This document shows positions 1-7,718 of a stretch of 64,000 bases of DNA, in pieces (within the stretch, counting starts at the first letter, position 1; every line of letters starts with the position of its first letter). The notes beneath the pieces were generated by a model, which did not search any database, had not been told where the DNA came from, and worked only from the letters and a program-made list of their open reading frames with translations. The translations under genes and the position numbers were made by a program. Source of the stretch: Marivita hallyeonensis (GTDB lineage: Bacteria; Pseudomonadota; Alphaproteobacteria; Rhodobacterales; Rhodobacteraceae); assembly GCF_900129875.1 (NCBI RefSeq), contig NZ_FQXC01000003.1, positions 1 to 64,000 on the forward strand, in the 5' to 3' direction.

Positions 1-1
1 C

Positions 2-70
2 AAAAACACTACCTTTGACCGCGATTACAGCGGGTTGAGAAAGCTCACGCAGGTCAAGTACAAGATGTAG
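2..70 (+). CDS. 3' end of an unidentified protein (partial)
   Basis: The frame is open from the left edge to a TAG stop and encodes the last 22 residues of a protein, ending KLTQVKYKM. The start lies outside the window. Too little is present to assign a family. It runs in the same direction as the S8 peptidase gene 42 bases downstream, so the two may belong to one transcript. It shares the lower GC content of the next two genes. That this is a real coding tail is an inference from the open frame and the tight spacing. Confidence 0.4.
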   Translation, partial: KNTTFDRDYSGLRKLTQVKYKM

Positions 71-112
71 TAGGTCGAGTTTTTCACCTAAATCGAATGT
101 TTTTGTCCGCCG

Positions 113-1093
113 ATGTCGATACCAGACGACTTGCTTTGGTGGCGCAATCTTCCTTTCGGAACACTCGAAAAACATGATCTGGCGGAAGGTATCAAAGTGG
201 GGGTCATTGACAGCCCTGCAAGGCGCTGCCCTTCCCTTCAACATGTAGAAATGTACGACATTGAGGGTCGGCCAATCAACGAAGACACTCTGGGCACCAA
301 TTCGCACGGGCTTCGAGTGAGCGCAATAATTGGCGAACGAGGTCAGACCGAAGAACGAAGAGGCATTGCGCCGCTTGCTAACGTTACATTAATCGACGTC
401 ACTGATGATGATGTGAAAGATGAATGGGATTATTCAAAGATCGCACCAGCCATCCAAATATTAGTCGATGAATTTGATGTTGACATTATCAATATTTCTG
501 GTGGGTGCACAGTTTTTCCGGACGATCCAAGATTTGAAGATGCATCATTATTCTTTGCTGAGGCTTTAGACTATGCTGCCGCGCGCGGTGTGATCGTGGT
601 TGCGGCAACAGGTAATGACCCATCGGCACCTGTGGCCCTACCAGCACGGCTTGACGATGCCGTGGGTGTTGGAGCAATCGGATTGGCAAGCTTGGCACCA
701 ACGAAAACTAGGACTAAAGCCTATGAAGCTTGGGCTCTGGACTCCGCAGGCTGTACAGGAACACTGAATCAGCATACGCTGTACCACTTCAAGGATACCT
801 CATTCGGGGATGGCCTTGACATGGTTGGACCAGGTATCGGTGTCGTGATGACATTTGAAGATGGAAGTTTTGTTGAATACGATGGAACTTCTTACGCGGC
901 TCCCTACGTTACTGCTGTGGCAGCATGTGGTCTGTCGCTAACCAAGTTCGAGCCAGACTTGCGGGGAAGACCAAAGAGAGATATGCGCAAAAGTCACATT
1001 GAACTACTGTGCGTCGACCTTGGGATGAGCTTGGATCGACAAGGGCTTGGAATACCTGTATTAATGAGCAACGTGGGCGGCAAAGCGTGCTAG
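113..1093 (+). CDS. S8 (subtilisin-like) serine peptidase without prodomain
   Basis: The 326-aa protein is a subtilase. The catalytic triad is readable: Asp33 in VGVIDSP, His65 in NSHGLRV and Ser260 in DGTSYAAP, with the oxyanion Asn168 in AATGND. The catalytic Asp lies only 33 residues from the start, so there is no room for a signal peptide or the I9 prodomain that subtilases normally use to fold. A cytoplasmic, self-contained catalytic core is therefore likely. The small gene just downstream encodes a protein that looks like the missing prodomain. The start at 113 has a weak ribosome binding site, but no better in-frame start is seen. Base composition is lower in GC than the rest of the window, which suggests transfer. 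The substrate is unknown. Confidence 0.85.
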   Translation: MSIPDDLLWWRNLPFGTLEKHDLAEGIKVGVIDSPARRCPSLQHVEMYDIEGRPINEDTLGTNSHGLRVSAIIGERGQTEERRGIAPLANVTLIDVTDDDVKDEWDYSKIAPAIQILVDEFDVDIINISGGCTVFPDDPRFEDASLFFAEALDYAAARGVIVVAATGNDPSAPVALPARLDDAVGVGAIGLASLAPTKTRTKAYEAWALDSAGCTGTLNQHTLYHFKDTSFGDGLDMVGPGIGVVMTFEDGSFVEYDGTSYAAPYVTAVAACGLSLTKFEPDLRGRPKRDMRKSHIELLCVDLGMSLDRQGLGIPVLMSNVGGKAC

Positions 1094-1104
1094 AGAGAGA
1101 TATA

Positions 1105-1323
1105 ATGAAGATCACAGTCGCTTTGAACAGTGAGGCCGCAACGTCAGGCGAGATCCAAAATCTAGGCGATTTGGTAAAAGATGACGAAGTGAGGGTACTG
1201 AAGATTTTTGGGCGCGGACGATTTGCTAACATTGAAGCTTCTCAGGACGCTTACATTCGTTTGAAAACGCGTATTGGACATGTCTGCGTGTTTACTCCCG
1301 CGTTGAAAGCTAAGCCTTTTTAA
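1105..1323 (+). CDS. Small I9-propeptide/inhibitor-like protein, partner of the S8 peptidase
   Basis: This 72-aa protein begins 11 bases after the peptidase stop, with an ATG behind GAGAGA. Its predicted order is strand (MKITVAL), helix, strand (VRVLKIFG), strand (FANIEAS), helix (QDAYIRLKTRI), strand (VCVFTPAL). That is the beta-alpha-beta-beta-alpha-beta order of subtilisin propeptides (I9), and the FANIEAS stretch resembles the propeptide core. The tail ends KAKPF. In known propeptides the C-terminal tail lies in the active site. I infer a trans-acting folding chaperone or inhibitor of the adjacent enzyme. A peptide substrate or precursor is the alternative. The longer frame starting at 1009 overlaps the peptidase gene and is less likely. 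Confidence 0.6.
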   Translation: MKITVALNSEAATSGEIQNLGDLVKDDEVRVLKIFGRGRFANIEASQDAYIRLKTRIGHVCVFTPALKAKPF

Positions 1324-1330
1324 ACGATTT

Positions 1331-2716
1331 TCACAACAGTCGTTCTGCACTCAACCGCTCCAGGCACTCGTCCAGCGACTTCCACGCCCTTGCAATCAAC
1401 ACGTCGATCTCCTCGCGGGAGATCACCAGCGGCGGGGAGATGATCATGCGGTCTCCGACGTGGCGCATGACGAGGTTGTTGGCGAAGCAGCGTTCGCGGC
1501 AGATGAGGCCGACGGTGCCTTCGTCGGCCTCGAACTTGGCACGGGAGGCTTTGTCGGGGGTGAGGGCGATGCTGCCCATCATGCCGACGATCTTGGCTTC
1601 GCCAACCAGCGGGTGGTCGGTGAGGGTTTCGAACATTTCCTTCAAATAGGGCGCGGTTTCCTCGCGGACCTTTGTGACGATGCCTTCCTCGTCCAATATC
1701 CGCAGGTTCTCCAACGCCACGGCACAGGCGACCGGGTGGCCGGAATAGGTGTAGCCGTGGTTGAACTCGACGGAGTTGATCACCTCAGCCACCTCGTCCG
1801 ACAGGATCGAGCCGCCGATAGGCTGGTAGCCGGAGGACAGGCCCTTGGCGATGGTCATGATGTCGGGGCGGATGCCTATGGTCTGACTGCCGAACCAGTT
1901 GCCGATGCGCCCGAAGCCGCAGATCACCTCGTCCGCGATCAGCAGGATGCCGTACTTGTCCAGGATGCGCTGAATTTCGGGCCAGTAGGTCTCGGGCGGG
2001 ACGATCACGCCGCCCGCACCCTGCACGGGTTCGGCGATGAAGGCCGCGACGCGGTCGGGGCCGAGGTTTTCGATGGCGGTTTCGAGTTGGCGCGCGCGTT
2101 CAAGGCCGAATTCTTCGGGCGTCATGTCGCCACCTTCAGCCCACCAGTTGGGCTGGTCGATGTGGTGGATGTCGGGGATCGGCAGGCCGCCCTGCATGTG
2201 CATGCCCTTCATCCCGCCAAGGCTCCCTGACCCGACGGACGACCCATGATACGCGTTCCAGCGCGAGATGATGATGTTCTTTTCGGGCTGGCCTTTCGCG
2301 GCCCAATAGGTACGGACAAGGCGGAGGTTGGTGTCGTTCGCCTCGGACCCCGATCCGGCGTAGAAGACGTGGTTCATGTGATCGGGCGCCAGTTCGGCGA
2401 GCTTTTGAGAGAGCGCGATCGCGGGCACGTGGGTCGTCTGGAAGAAGGTGTTGTAATAGGGCAGTTCTTCCATCTGCCGCGCCGCCACTTGCGCCAGTTC
2501 CTTGCGCCCGTACCCGATGTTCACACACCACAACCCCGCCATCGCATCGAGGATGCGGTTGCCCTCGCTGTCGGTGAGCCAGACACCCTCTGCGCGTGTG
2601 ATCACCCGCGCGCCCTTCGCCGCCAGCCCGGCGCCGTGCGTAAACGGGTGCATGTGGTGCGCAGCATCCAGCGCCTGCAACTCTTCGGTGGGCATGTGAT
2701 TGGTGATCGCGGCCAT
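1331..2716 (-). CDS. Class III (omega) aminotransferase, probably putrescine/polyamine-pyruvate type
   Basis: The 461-aa PLP enzyme is a fold-type I, class III aminotransferase. The PLP lysine lies in the motif IAKGLSSGYQPIGG, the cofactor-binding GSGSEAND loop is present, and IADEVICGFGR supplies the Asp that contacts the pyridine nitrogen. Close relatives include SpuC (putrescine-pyruvate) and beta-alanine or taurine aminotransferases, which sequence alone does not separate. The polyamine transporter and PuuB-like oxidase next door favour a diamine substrate. The ATG at 2716 is preferred over the TTG at 2734 because AGAGGA sits nine bases before it. It lies downstream of the GntR gene on the same strand, with a candidate operator between them. 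Confidence 0.85.
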   Translation of the reverse strand: MAAITNHMPTEELQALDAAHHMHPFTHGAGLAAKGARVITRAEGVWLTDSEGNRILDAMAGLWCVNIGYGRKELAQVAARQMEELPYYNTFFQTTHVPAIALSQKLAELAPDHMNHVFYAGSGSEANDTNLRLVRTYWAAKGQPEKNIIISRWNAYHGSSVGSGSLGGMKGMHMQGGLPIPDIHHIDQPNWWAEGGDMTPEEFGLERARQLETAIENLGPDRVAAFIAEPVQGAGGVIVPPETYWPEIQRILDKYGILLIADEVICGFGRIGNWFGSQTIGIRPDIMTIAKGLSSGYQPIGGSILSDEVAEVINSVEFNHGYTYSGHPVACAVALENLRILDEEGIVTKVREETAPYLKEMFETLTDHPLVGEAKIVGMMGSIALTPDKASRAKFEADEGTVGLICRERCFANNLVMRHVGDRMIISPPLVISREEIDVLIARAWKSLDECLERLSAERLL

Positions 2717-2750
2717 GGGGAGATGTCCTCTCAAACGGGTCAGCCGCAGA

Positions 2751-2762
2751 ATATGATCAAAT
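2751..2762. promoter_or_regulatory. Candidate GntR operator, copy 1
   Basis: Read on the minus strand, this is ATTTGATCATAT, which matches the perfect palindrome ATTTGATCAAAT at 3571 at 11 of 12 positions. It lies in the short spacer between the regulator gene and the aminotransferase start. Regulators of the FadR subgroup often bind short TGATCA- or TGGT/ACCA-centred palindromes, so control by the adjacent GntR protein is a reasonable inference. It is not shown by the sequence alone. Confidence 0.45.
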
Positions 2763-2771
2763 TATTCCAAG

Positions 2772-3452
2772 TCAATCGAATCGGGAGAGGCCGTCGCGGA
2801 TCTGCTCCATCCCCTGCACCACATCCCCTTCCATCGCCTCTGCAGCGGCTGCAGCATCGCGCCCGGCAAGCGCCGACAGGATGTCCTTGTGCCGATCCGG
2901 AAGGTTGCGGGTGCCGAACTGCCCGCAGACGACCCGCAGCGAGGGCCCGAAGCGCAGCCACAGCCGATCCACCATTTCGGTGAGGATCGGAGCCTTGGCC
3001 AAAGCGTAGAGTTCGGCATGAAAGCGGTGGTTTTCAACGAGGTATTGCCGGACGTCGCCCCGCCGGATCGCATCGTCGAGGCGGCCATCGGTCTGGGTCA
3101 GCTGGGCGATATCAACGTCCTGCACCACCGCGACCGCGCGTCGTGCCAATTCGGGCTCGATAGCGCGACGGGCCACCAGCAATTGCTCAACGTCCTGCAC
3201 CGCCAGTTCCGGAACCGCAATTCGCCGATTGCCCAGAAATGCCAGCGCGCCCTCTGCGGTCAACCGCCGCAACGCTTCACGCACCGGTGTCATGCCTACG
3301 CCAAGCGTTTCGGTCAAACCTTGTATGGTGACGGGCTGTCCCGGCTCCAGTTCCCCAAACAAAACCTGGTCGCGCAACGTGCGATAGACCACCTCGTGCG
3401 CCGGAGGACCGGCACGCCCCGATTCTGATTCAACGGCCGGACGCATATTCAT
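2772..3452 (-). CDS. GntR family regulator, FadR (FCD) subgroup
   Basis: The 226-aa protein has an N-terminal winged helix (VVYRTLRDQVLFGELEPG, then LTETLGVGMTPVREALRRL) and an all-helical FCD ligand domain. The FCD domain carries the metal-binding type histidines in ENHRFHAEL and the motif DRHKDIL. The ATG at 3452 is chosen because the winged helix starts about 20 residues later and a purine-rich GAGAGCG precedes it. The frame upstream is only leader. It sits between the aminotransferase (same strand) and the divergent PotF gene, so it probably controls both in response to a polyamine or a breakdown product. The ligand is not evident from the sequence. Confidence 0.85.
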   Translation of the reverse strand: MNMRPAVESESGRAGPPAHEVVYRTLRDQVLFGELEPGQPVTIQGLTETLGVGMTPVREALRRLTAEGALAFLGNRRIAVPELAVQDVEQLLVARRAIEPELARRAVAVVQDVDIAQLTQTDGRLDDAIRRGDVRQYLVENHRFHAELYALAKAPILTEMVDRLWLRFGPSLRVVCGQFGTRNLPDRHKDILSALAGRDAAAAAEAMEGDVVQGMEQIRDGLSRFD

Positions 3453-3570
3453 TTCGCTCTCATACTTTGCCGCATCCTTGGGCAAACCGCTTCGGATACC
3501 CCGCTCACACGCAATCTTGCACGTTCTTCCGGGCCGTGAAAACATGACATCACTTGCCAGGACAGGCAAC

Positions 3571-3582
3571 ATTTGATCAAAT
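3571..3582. promoter_or_regulatory. Candidate GntR operator, copy 2 (perfect palindrome)
   Basis: ATTTGATCAAAT is a perfect 12-bp palindrome in the divergent promoter region between the GntR gene and the PotF-like gene. Its near copy lies before the aminotransferase. The two elements flank the regulator gene. Confidence 0.5.
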
Positions 3583-3629
3583 TGGAAACCACGAAGCCGC
3601 AAGTGCTTCGGGTTCAACGGGAGACTTCC

Positions 3630-4715
3630 ATGAAAACCCATCTGCTGACCATGACCGCAGGTGCCGCGCTGCTGGCTTCACTCGCCCATGCAGACGAAGT
3701 GCGTGTCTACAACTGGTCTGACTATATCGACGAAGACCTGCTCACGAAGTTCGAAGAGGAAACCGGGCTCGAGCTGATCTACGACGTGTTCGACAGCAAC
3801 GAATTGCTCGAAACCAAGATGCTCGCCGGGGGATCCGGCTATGATGTCGTGGTGCCCACAGGCACCTTCCTGCAGCGTCAGATACAAGCGGGCGCGTTCC
3901 AGCCGCTCGACAAGTCGAAGCTGCCCAACATCGATAACCTTTGGGACGTCATTCAGGAACGGACTGCGCAATACGATCCAGGCAACGAATACTCCATCAA
4001 CTACATGTGGGGCACAACGGGCATTGGTGTGAACGTCGGCAAGGTCACCGAGATCCTTGGCGCGGATGCCCCGATCGCATCGCTCGACCTCGTCTTCAAT
4101 CCCGAGAATATGGAACAGCTTGCCGATTGTGGCGTGCATTTCCTGGATGCCCCGACCGAGATGATCCCGGCGGCGCTGTCCTATGTCGGGCTTGACCCGG
4201 ACCGCAAGGACGAGGAAGCGCTGGCGGCGGCGGAAGAGGTTCTGCTGGCCGTCCGTCCGCACATTCAGAAGTTCCACAGCTCGGAATACATCAACGCGCT
4301 GGCGAATGGCGACATCTGCGTGGCGTTCGGCTGGTCCGGCGACATCCTGCAGGCCCGTGATCGCGCGGCCGAGGCCGATAACGGGGTCGAGATCGCCTAC
4401 AACGCGCCGGTCGAGGGTGCGTTAATGTGGTTCGACCAGATGGCGATCCCGGTTGACGCGCCGAACCCCGAGGGAGCGCATGTGTTCCTCAACTTCATTC
4501 TGGACGCGCAGAACATGGCGCAGGCATCCAATTACGTCTACTACGCGAACGGCAATGAAGCGTCGAAAGAGTTTCTGATCGAAGATGTGATCGGCGACAC
4601 GGCGATCTATCCGGACGAGTCGACGCTGGAAAACCTCTACACCGTCACCCCGTTCCCACCGCGTGAGCAGCGCAACCTCACCCGCATGTGGACCAAGGTA
4701 AAGTCGGGCACCTGA
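3630..4715 (+). CDS. Periplasmic polyamine-binding protein (PotF/PotD family)
   Basis: The 361-aa protein begins with a Sec signal peptide (MKTHLLTMTAGAALLASLAHA, with cleavage likely before DEVRVYNW). The mature N-terminus VRVYNWSDYIDEDLLTKFEEETG is typical of polyamine-binding proteins of ABC importers, followed by YDVVVPTGTFLQRQI and CVAFGWSGD. It captures putrescine or a related polyamine in the periplasm for the permeases encoded downstream. ATG 3630 is preceded by GGGAGA at good spacing. A terminator-like hairpin follows directly, as is common where the binding protein must be made in excess. Confidence 0.9.
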   Translation: MKTHLLTMTAGAALLASLAHADEVRVYNWSDYIDEDLLTKFEEETGLELIYDVFDSNELLETKMLAGGSGYDVVVPTGTFLQRQIQAGAFQPLDKSKLPNIDNLWDVIQERTAQYDPGNEYSINYMWGTTGIGVNVGKVTEILGADAPIASLDLVFNPENMEQLADCGVHFLDAPTEMIPAALSYVGLDPDRKDEEALAAAEEVLLAVRPHIQKFHSSEYINALANGDICVAFGWSGDILQARDRAAEADNGVEIAYNAPVEGALMWFDQMAIPVDAPNPEGAHVFLNFILDAQNMAQASNYVYYANGNEASKEFLIEDVIGDTAIYPDESTLENLYTVTPFPPREQRNLTRMWTKVKSGT

Positions 4716-4730
4716 TCGCATGTGACAAAG

Positions 4731-4758
4731 CCCACCCTGCACCCTGGGGTGGGTTTTT
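4731..4758 (+). terminator. Attenuating terminator between potF-like and potG-like genes
   Basis: CCCACCC (4731-4737) pairs with GGGTGGG (4747-4753), followed by TTTTT and then CTTT. It lies between the binding-protein stop and the ATPase start. It probably ends part of the transcripts, giving more binding protein than membrane components. Confidence 0.75.
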
Positions 4759-4774
4759 CTTTACGGATAGTTTT

Positions 4775-5899
4775 ATGACTCAATGTGCTTTCGCACCGTG
4801 GAATGACCCCGAAGAGAAACCGCTGATCCAGTTCAGAAACGTCTCGAAGCGGTTCGGGGATTTCACAGCCATCGACGATCTGACCCAGGACATCTTCGAA
4901 AAAGAGTTCTTTGCCCTGCTGGGCCCGTCCGGCTGTGGCAAAACGACCATGATGCGGATGCTGGCCGGGTTCGATGCGCCAACCGAAGGCCAGATCCTGA
5001 TCGCCGGGCAGGACATGGCCCGCGTGCCACCGAACAAGCGCGCGGTGAACATGATGTTCCAGAGCTACGCGCTGTTCCCGCATCTGACCGTGTGGGACAA
5101 CATCGCCTTTGGCCTGAAACGCGAAGGCAAGGATAGCGAAACCATCAATGCGCGCGTCGACGAGATGCTGCGACTGACGCGTCTGGCAAAATTCGCCAAG
5201 CGAAAGCCGCATCAGATCTCGGGCGGTCAACGGCAACGCGTGGCGTTGGCCCGGTCCCTTGCCAAAGCACCGAAACTCCTGCTGTTGGATGAACCACTTG
5301 GCGCGCTCGACAAGAAGCTGCGGCAGGACACGCAGTTCGAGCTGATGGACATCCAGGAGAAAACCGGCACCACGTTTGTGATCGTGACGCATGATCAGGA
5401 AGAGGCCATGACAGTCGCCTCGCGCGTCGCGGTGATGGACGAAGGCCGCATCGTTCAGGTGGCCACGCCCGATCAGATCTACGAGGCACCGAACAGCGTC
5501 TACGTGGCCGATTTCATCGGCGACGTGAACATCATCTCGGGACGCGCCAAAACTCAGGGCGACAAGGTGGCGGTCCTGTGGGCGGAAGCCCAGCCGGACA
5601 TTCTTGGAACCACGTCGAAATCCTTCAGCGACGGACAGGAAATCCACTTTGCCATCCGTCCCGAGAAGGTGGGCATCAGCCCGGACGAACCCGCGGATGC
5701 CCAGAACAAGATACAGGGGAAGGTGCTCGATATCGCCTATCTCGGAAATATCTCGACCTACCACGTAGAGCTTCCGACCGGCCATATCATCAAGGCTCAA
5801 ACCGCCAACACCCGCCGCATCGCGCGGCGTCAGATCACCTGGGAAGACCCGGTATGGCTCAGCTGGACGGACACGGCCGGTGTCCTGTTGGAGCGCTAG
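4775..5899 (+). CDS. Polyamine ABC transporter ATP-binding protein (PotG/PotA family)
   Basis: The 374-aa ATPase shows Walker A GPSGCGKTT, Q-loop MFQSYALFPH, signature ISGGQRQRVALARSLA, Walker B LLLLDEPLGALD and the switch histidine in IVTHDQEEA. A C-terminal TOBE-type domain follows from about residue 280 (IHFAIRPEKVGI). It energises import through the two permeases encoded next. The ATG at 4775 is used because the frame upstream runs through the terminator hairpin. The next gene starts three bases after the stop, which indicates translational coupling. Confidence 0.9.
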   Translation: MTQCAFAPWNDPEEKPLIQFRNVSKRFGDFTAIDDLTQDIFEKEFFALLGPSGCGKTTMMRMLAGFDAPTEGQILIAGQDMARVPPNKRAVNMMFQSYALFPHLTVWDNIAFGLKREGKDSETINARVDEMLRLTRLAKFAKRKPHQISGGQRQRVALARSLAKAPKLLLLDEPLGALDKKLRQDTQFELMDIQEKTGTTFVIVTHDQEEAMTVASRVAVMDEGRIVQVATPDQIYEAPNSVYVADFIGDVNIISGRAKTQGDKVAVLWAEAQPDILGTTSKSFSDGQEIHFAIRPEKVGISPDEPADAQNKIQGKVLDIAYLGNISTYHVELPTGHIIKAQTANTRRIARRQITWEDPVWLSWTDTAGVLLER

Positions 5900-5902
5900 C
5901 AC

Positions 5903-6793
5903 ATGCGCCGCCTGACCCTCATCGCGGTCCCGTACCTTTGGCTGATTGCGCTGTTCCTGATCCCGTTTGCGATCGTCCTGAAGATCTCGCTCTCGGATGT
6001 CGCGCTCGCGCGCCCGCCTTACATGCCCCAGCTCGACATCACCGGAGGCTGGGTCGCCATTCGCGAATTTTTCGCCGCGCTGGATTTCGAGAACTTCTGG
6101 TTTCTGACGACCGATGACCTGTACTGGAAAGCCTATCTGAGCTCACTTCAGATCGCGCTGCTCTCCACGGTTCTGACGCTTCTCGTGGGCTATCCCATCG
6201 CCTACGCCATGGCGCGCGCCGCGCCGGAATGGCGCCCGACCCTCCTGATGCTGGTGATCCTGCCCTTCTGGACCAGCTTTTTGATCCGCGTCTATGCCTG
6301 GATGGGCATCCTGTCGAACGAGGGTCTGCTCAACCAGTTCCTGCTGTGGCTCGGCGTCATCAGTGAACCGCTCACCATCCTCAACACCAACACCGCCGTG
6401 TATATCGGCATCGTCTACACATACCTGCCCTTCATGATCCTGCCAATCTACTCGGCGCTGGAACGGATGGATGACAGCCTGCTCGAAGCCGCCGAAGATC
6501 TTGGCTGCTCGCGGCTCAGCGCCTTCTGGCTGGTCACGATCCCGTTGTCGAAGAACGGCATCATCGCGGGGTGCTTTCTCGTCTTCATCCCGACGATCGG
6601 GGAATTCGTGATCCCCTCGCTTCTGGGCGGATCCGAAACGCTGATGATCGGAAAGGTCCTGTGGGAGGAGTTCTTCTCCAACCGCGACTGGCCAGTGGCT
6701 TCGGCCGTGGCGGTGATCCTGCTTCTGATCCTCGTGATCCCCATCATCCTGTTCCAGCGCAACGAACAGAAACAGCGCGAGGCCGAAGGATGA
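5903..6793 (+). CDS. Polyamine ABC transporter permease 1 (PotH/PotB family)
   Basis: The 296-aa inner-membrane protein has six or more hydrophobic segments. The first is LTLIAVPYLWLIALFLIPFAIV near the N-terminus. The ABC permease EAA loop reads LLEAAEDLGCSRLSAFWLVTIPLSK. It pairs with the second permease and the ATPase encoded upstream. It is smaller and has a longer periplasmic N-terminal loop than the PotI-type partner, as usual for PotH/PotB proteins. Confidence 0.9.
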   Translation: MRRLTLIAVPYLWLIALFLIPFAIVLKISLSDVALARPPYMPQLDITGGWVAIREFFAALDFENFWFLTTDDLYWKAYLSSLQIALLSTVLTLLVGYPIAYAMARAAPEWRPTLLMLVILPFWTSFLIRVYAWMGILSNEGLLNQFLLWLGVISEPLTILNTNTAVYIGIVYTYLPFMILPIYSALERMDDSLLEAAEDLGCSRLSAFWLVTIPLSKNGIIAGCFLVFIPTIGEFVIPSLLGGSETLMIGKVLWEEFFSNRDWPVASAVAVILLLILVIPIILFQRNEQKQREAEG

Positions 6794-6830
6794 TGCACCA
6801 GCCTGCTCCCTTCATCTTGCCCGTTAAACT

Positions 6831-6857
6831 CTGGGGGTCTGGGGGTAAAACCCCCAG
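6831..6857. repeat. Spacer hairpin of repeated GGGGGTCT type
   Basis: Two copies of TGGGGGT (6832 and 6840) can each pair with ACCCCCA at 6850-6856, giving two competing stems. It sits in the 106-bp spacer between the two permease genes. Similar CTGGGGGT/ACCCCCAG spacers are, to my knowledge, common in roseobacter genomes. It has no T-run, so it is not a standard terminator. It may protect or separate mRNA segments. Confidence 0.5.
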
Positions 6858-6899
6858 CCGGTCGACCGCGACAGCGGGCGAAACCGAAAGGCGCCCAGC

Positions 6900-7718
6900 A
6901 TGAAACGCTTCTCGTGGTTCAACGCCACCGCGCTGACGCTCGGGTTCGCGTTTCTCTACATCCCCATGATCATCCTCGTGGTCTACAGCTTCAACGCTTC
7001 CAAGCTGGTCACGGTCTGGGCCGGGTTTTCGACGCAGTGGTACGGAGAGCTGATCCGCAACGAAGAGTTCCTGAACGCGGCATGGGTCACGATCAAGGTG
7101 GCGGTGATTTCCTCCACCATCGCGACGGTTCTGGGAACCATGGGCGCATATGTTTTGGTCCGCGCAGGTCGCTTTTCCGGCCGCACGCTCTTTTCCGGCA
7201 TGATCTATGCGCCGCTGGTCATGCCCGAGGTGATCACCGGCCTCTCCTTGCTTTTGCTCTTCATCGGGATTGGTCTTGATCGGGGCGTTTTGACGATCGT
7301 TTTGGCGCATACGACCTTTTCAATGTGCTACGTCTCGGTGGTGGTGTCTTCGCGACTGACGACCTTCGACCAATCGCTAGAGGAAGCTGCCCTGGACCTC
7401 GGCTGTTCCCCGTTCGAGGCCTTCCGGCTGGTGACCCTGCCGATCATCGCGCCCGCGGTGATCTCTGGCTGGCTTCTGGCCTTCACGCTGTCGCTCGATG
7501 ATCTCGTGATCGCGAGCTTTACCACCGGGCCGTCGGCCACCACGCTGCCCATCAAGATCTTCTCTGCGGTGCGCCTGGGCGTCAGTCCCGAGATTAACGC
7601 GCTGTCGACAATCATGATCGGGATCGTGACGGTCGGGGTCATAACGGCCTCGCTGGTGACGAAACAGGCAGCGGTGCGTCAGGCACGCGAAGAGCGGATG
7701 GCAGACCGGCCCGCATGA
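6900..7718 (+). CDS. Polyamine ABC transporter permease 2 (PotI/PotC family)
   Basis: The 272-aa inner-membrane protein starts with a hydrophobic segment (LTLGFAFLYIPMIILVVYSFNASK) that is typical of PotI/PotC. It carries the EAA loop SLEEAALDLGCSPFEAFRLVTLPII. It completes the importer with the ATPase and the PotH-like permease. Its stop overlaps the start of the oxidase gene by four bases (ATGA), which ties transport to the downstream catabolic enzyme. Confidence 0.9.
   Translation: MKRFSWFNATALTLGFAFLYIPMIILVVYSFNASKLVTVWAGFSTQWYGELIRNEEFLNAAWVTIKVAVISSTIATVLGTMGAYVLVRAGRFSGRTLFSGMIYAPLVMPEVITGLSLLLLFIGIGLDRGVLTIVLAHTTFSMCYVSVVVSSRLTTFDQSLEEAALDLGCSPFEAFRLVTLPIIAPAVISGWLLAFTLSLDDLVIASFTTGPSATTLPIKIFSAVRLGVSPEINALSTIMIGIVTVGVITASLVTKQAAVRQAREERMADRPA

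Noticed and set aside
1460-2230. A long open frame on the plus strand opposite the aminotransferase gene
   Set aside because: It is a mirror of the GC-rich codon pattern of the minus-strand gene. Its product is low in complexity and the opposite gene has clear family motifs.
4637-5902. A 421-codon open frame opposite the potG-like ATPase gene
   Set aside because: The plus strand has a complete set of ABC ATPase motifs, and the antisense product shows none of any family.
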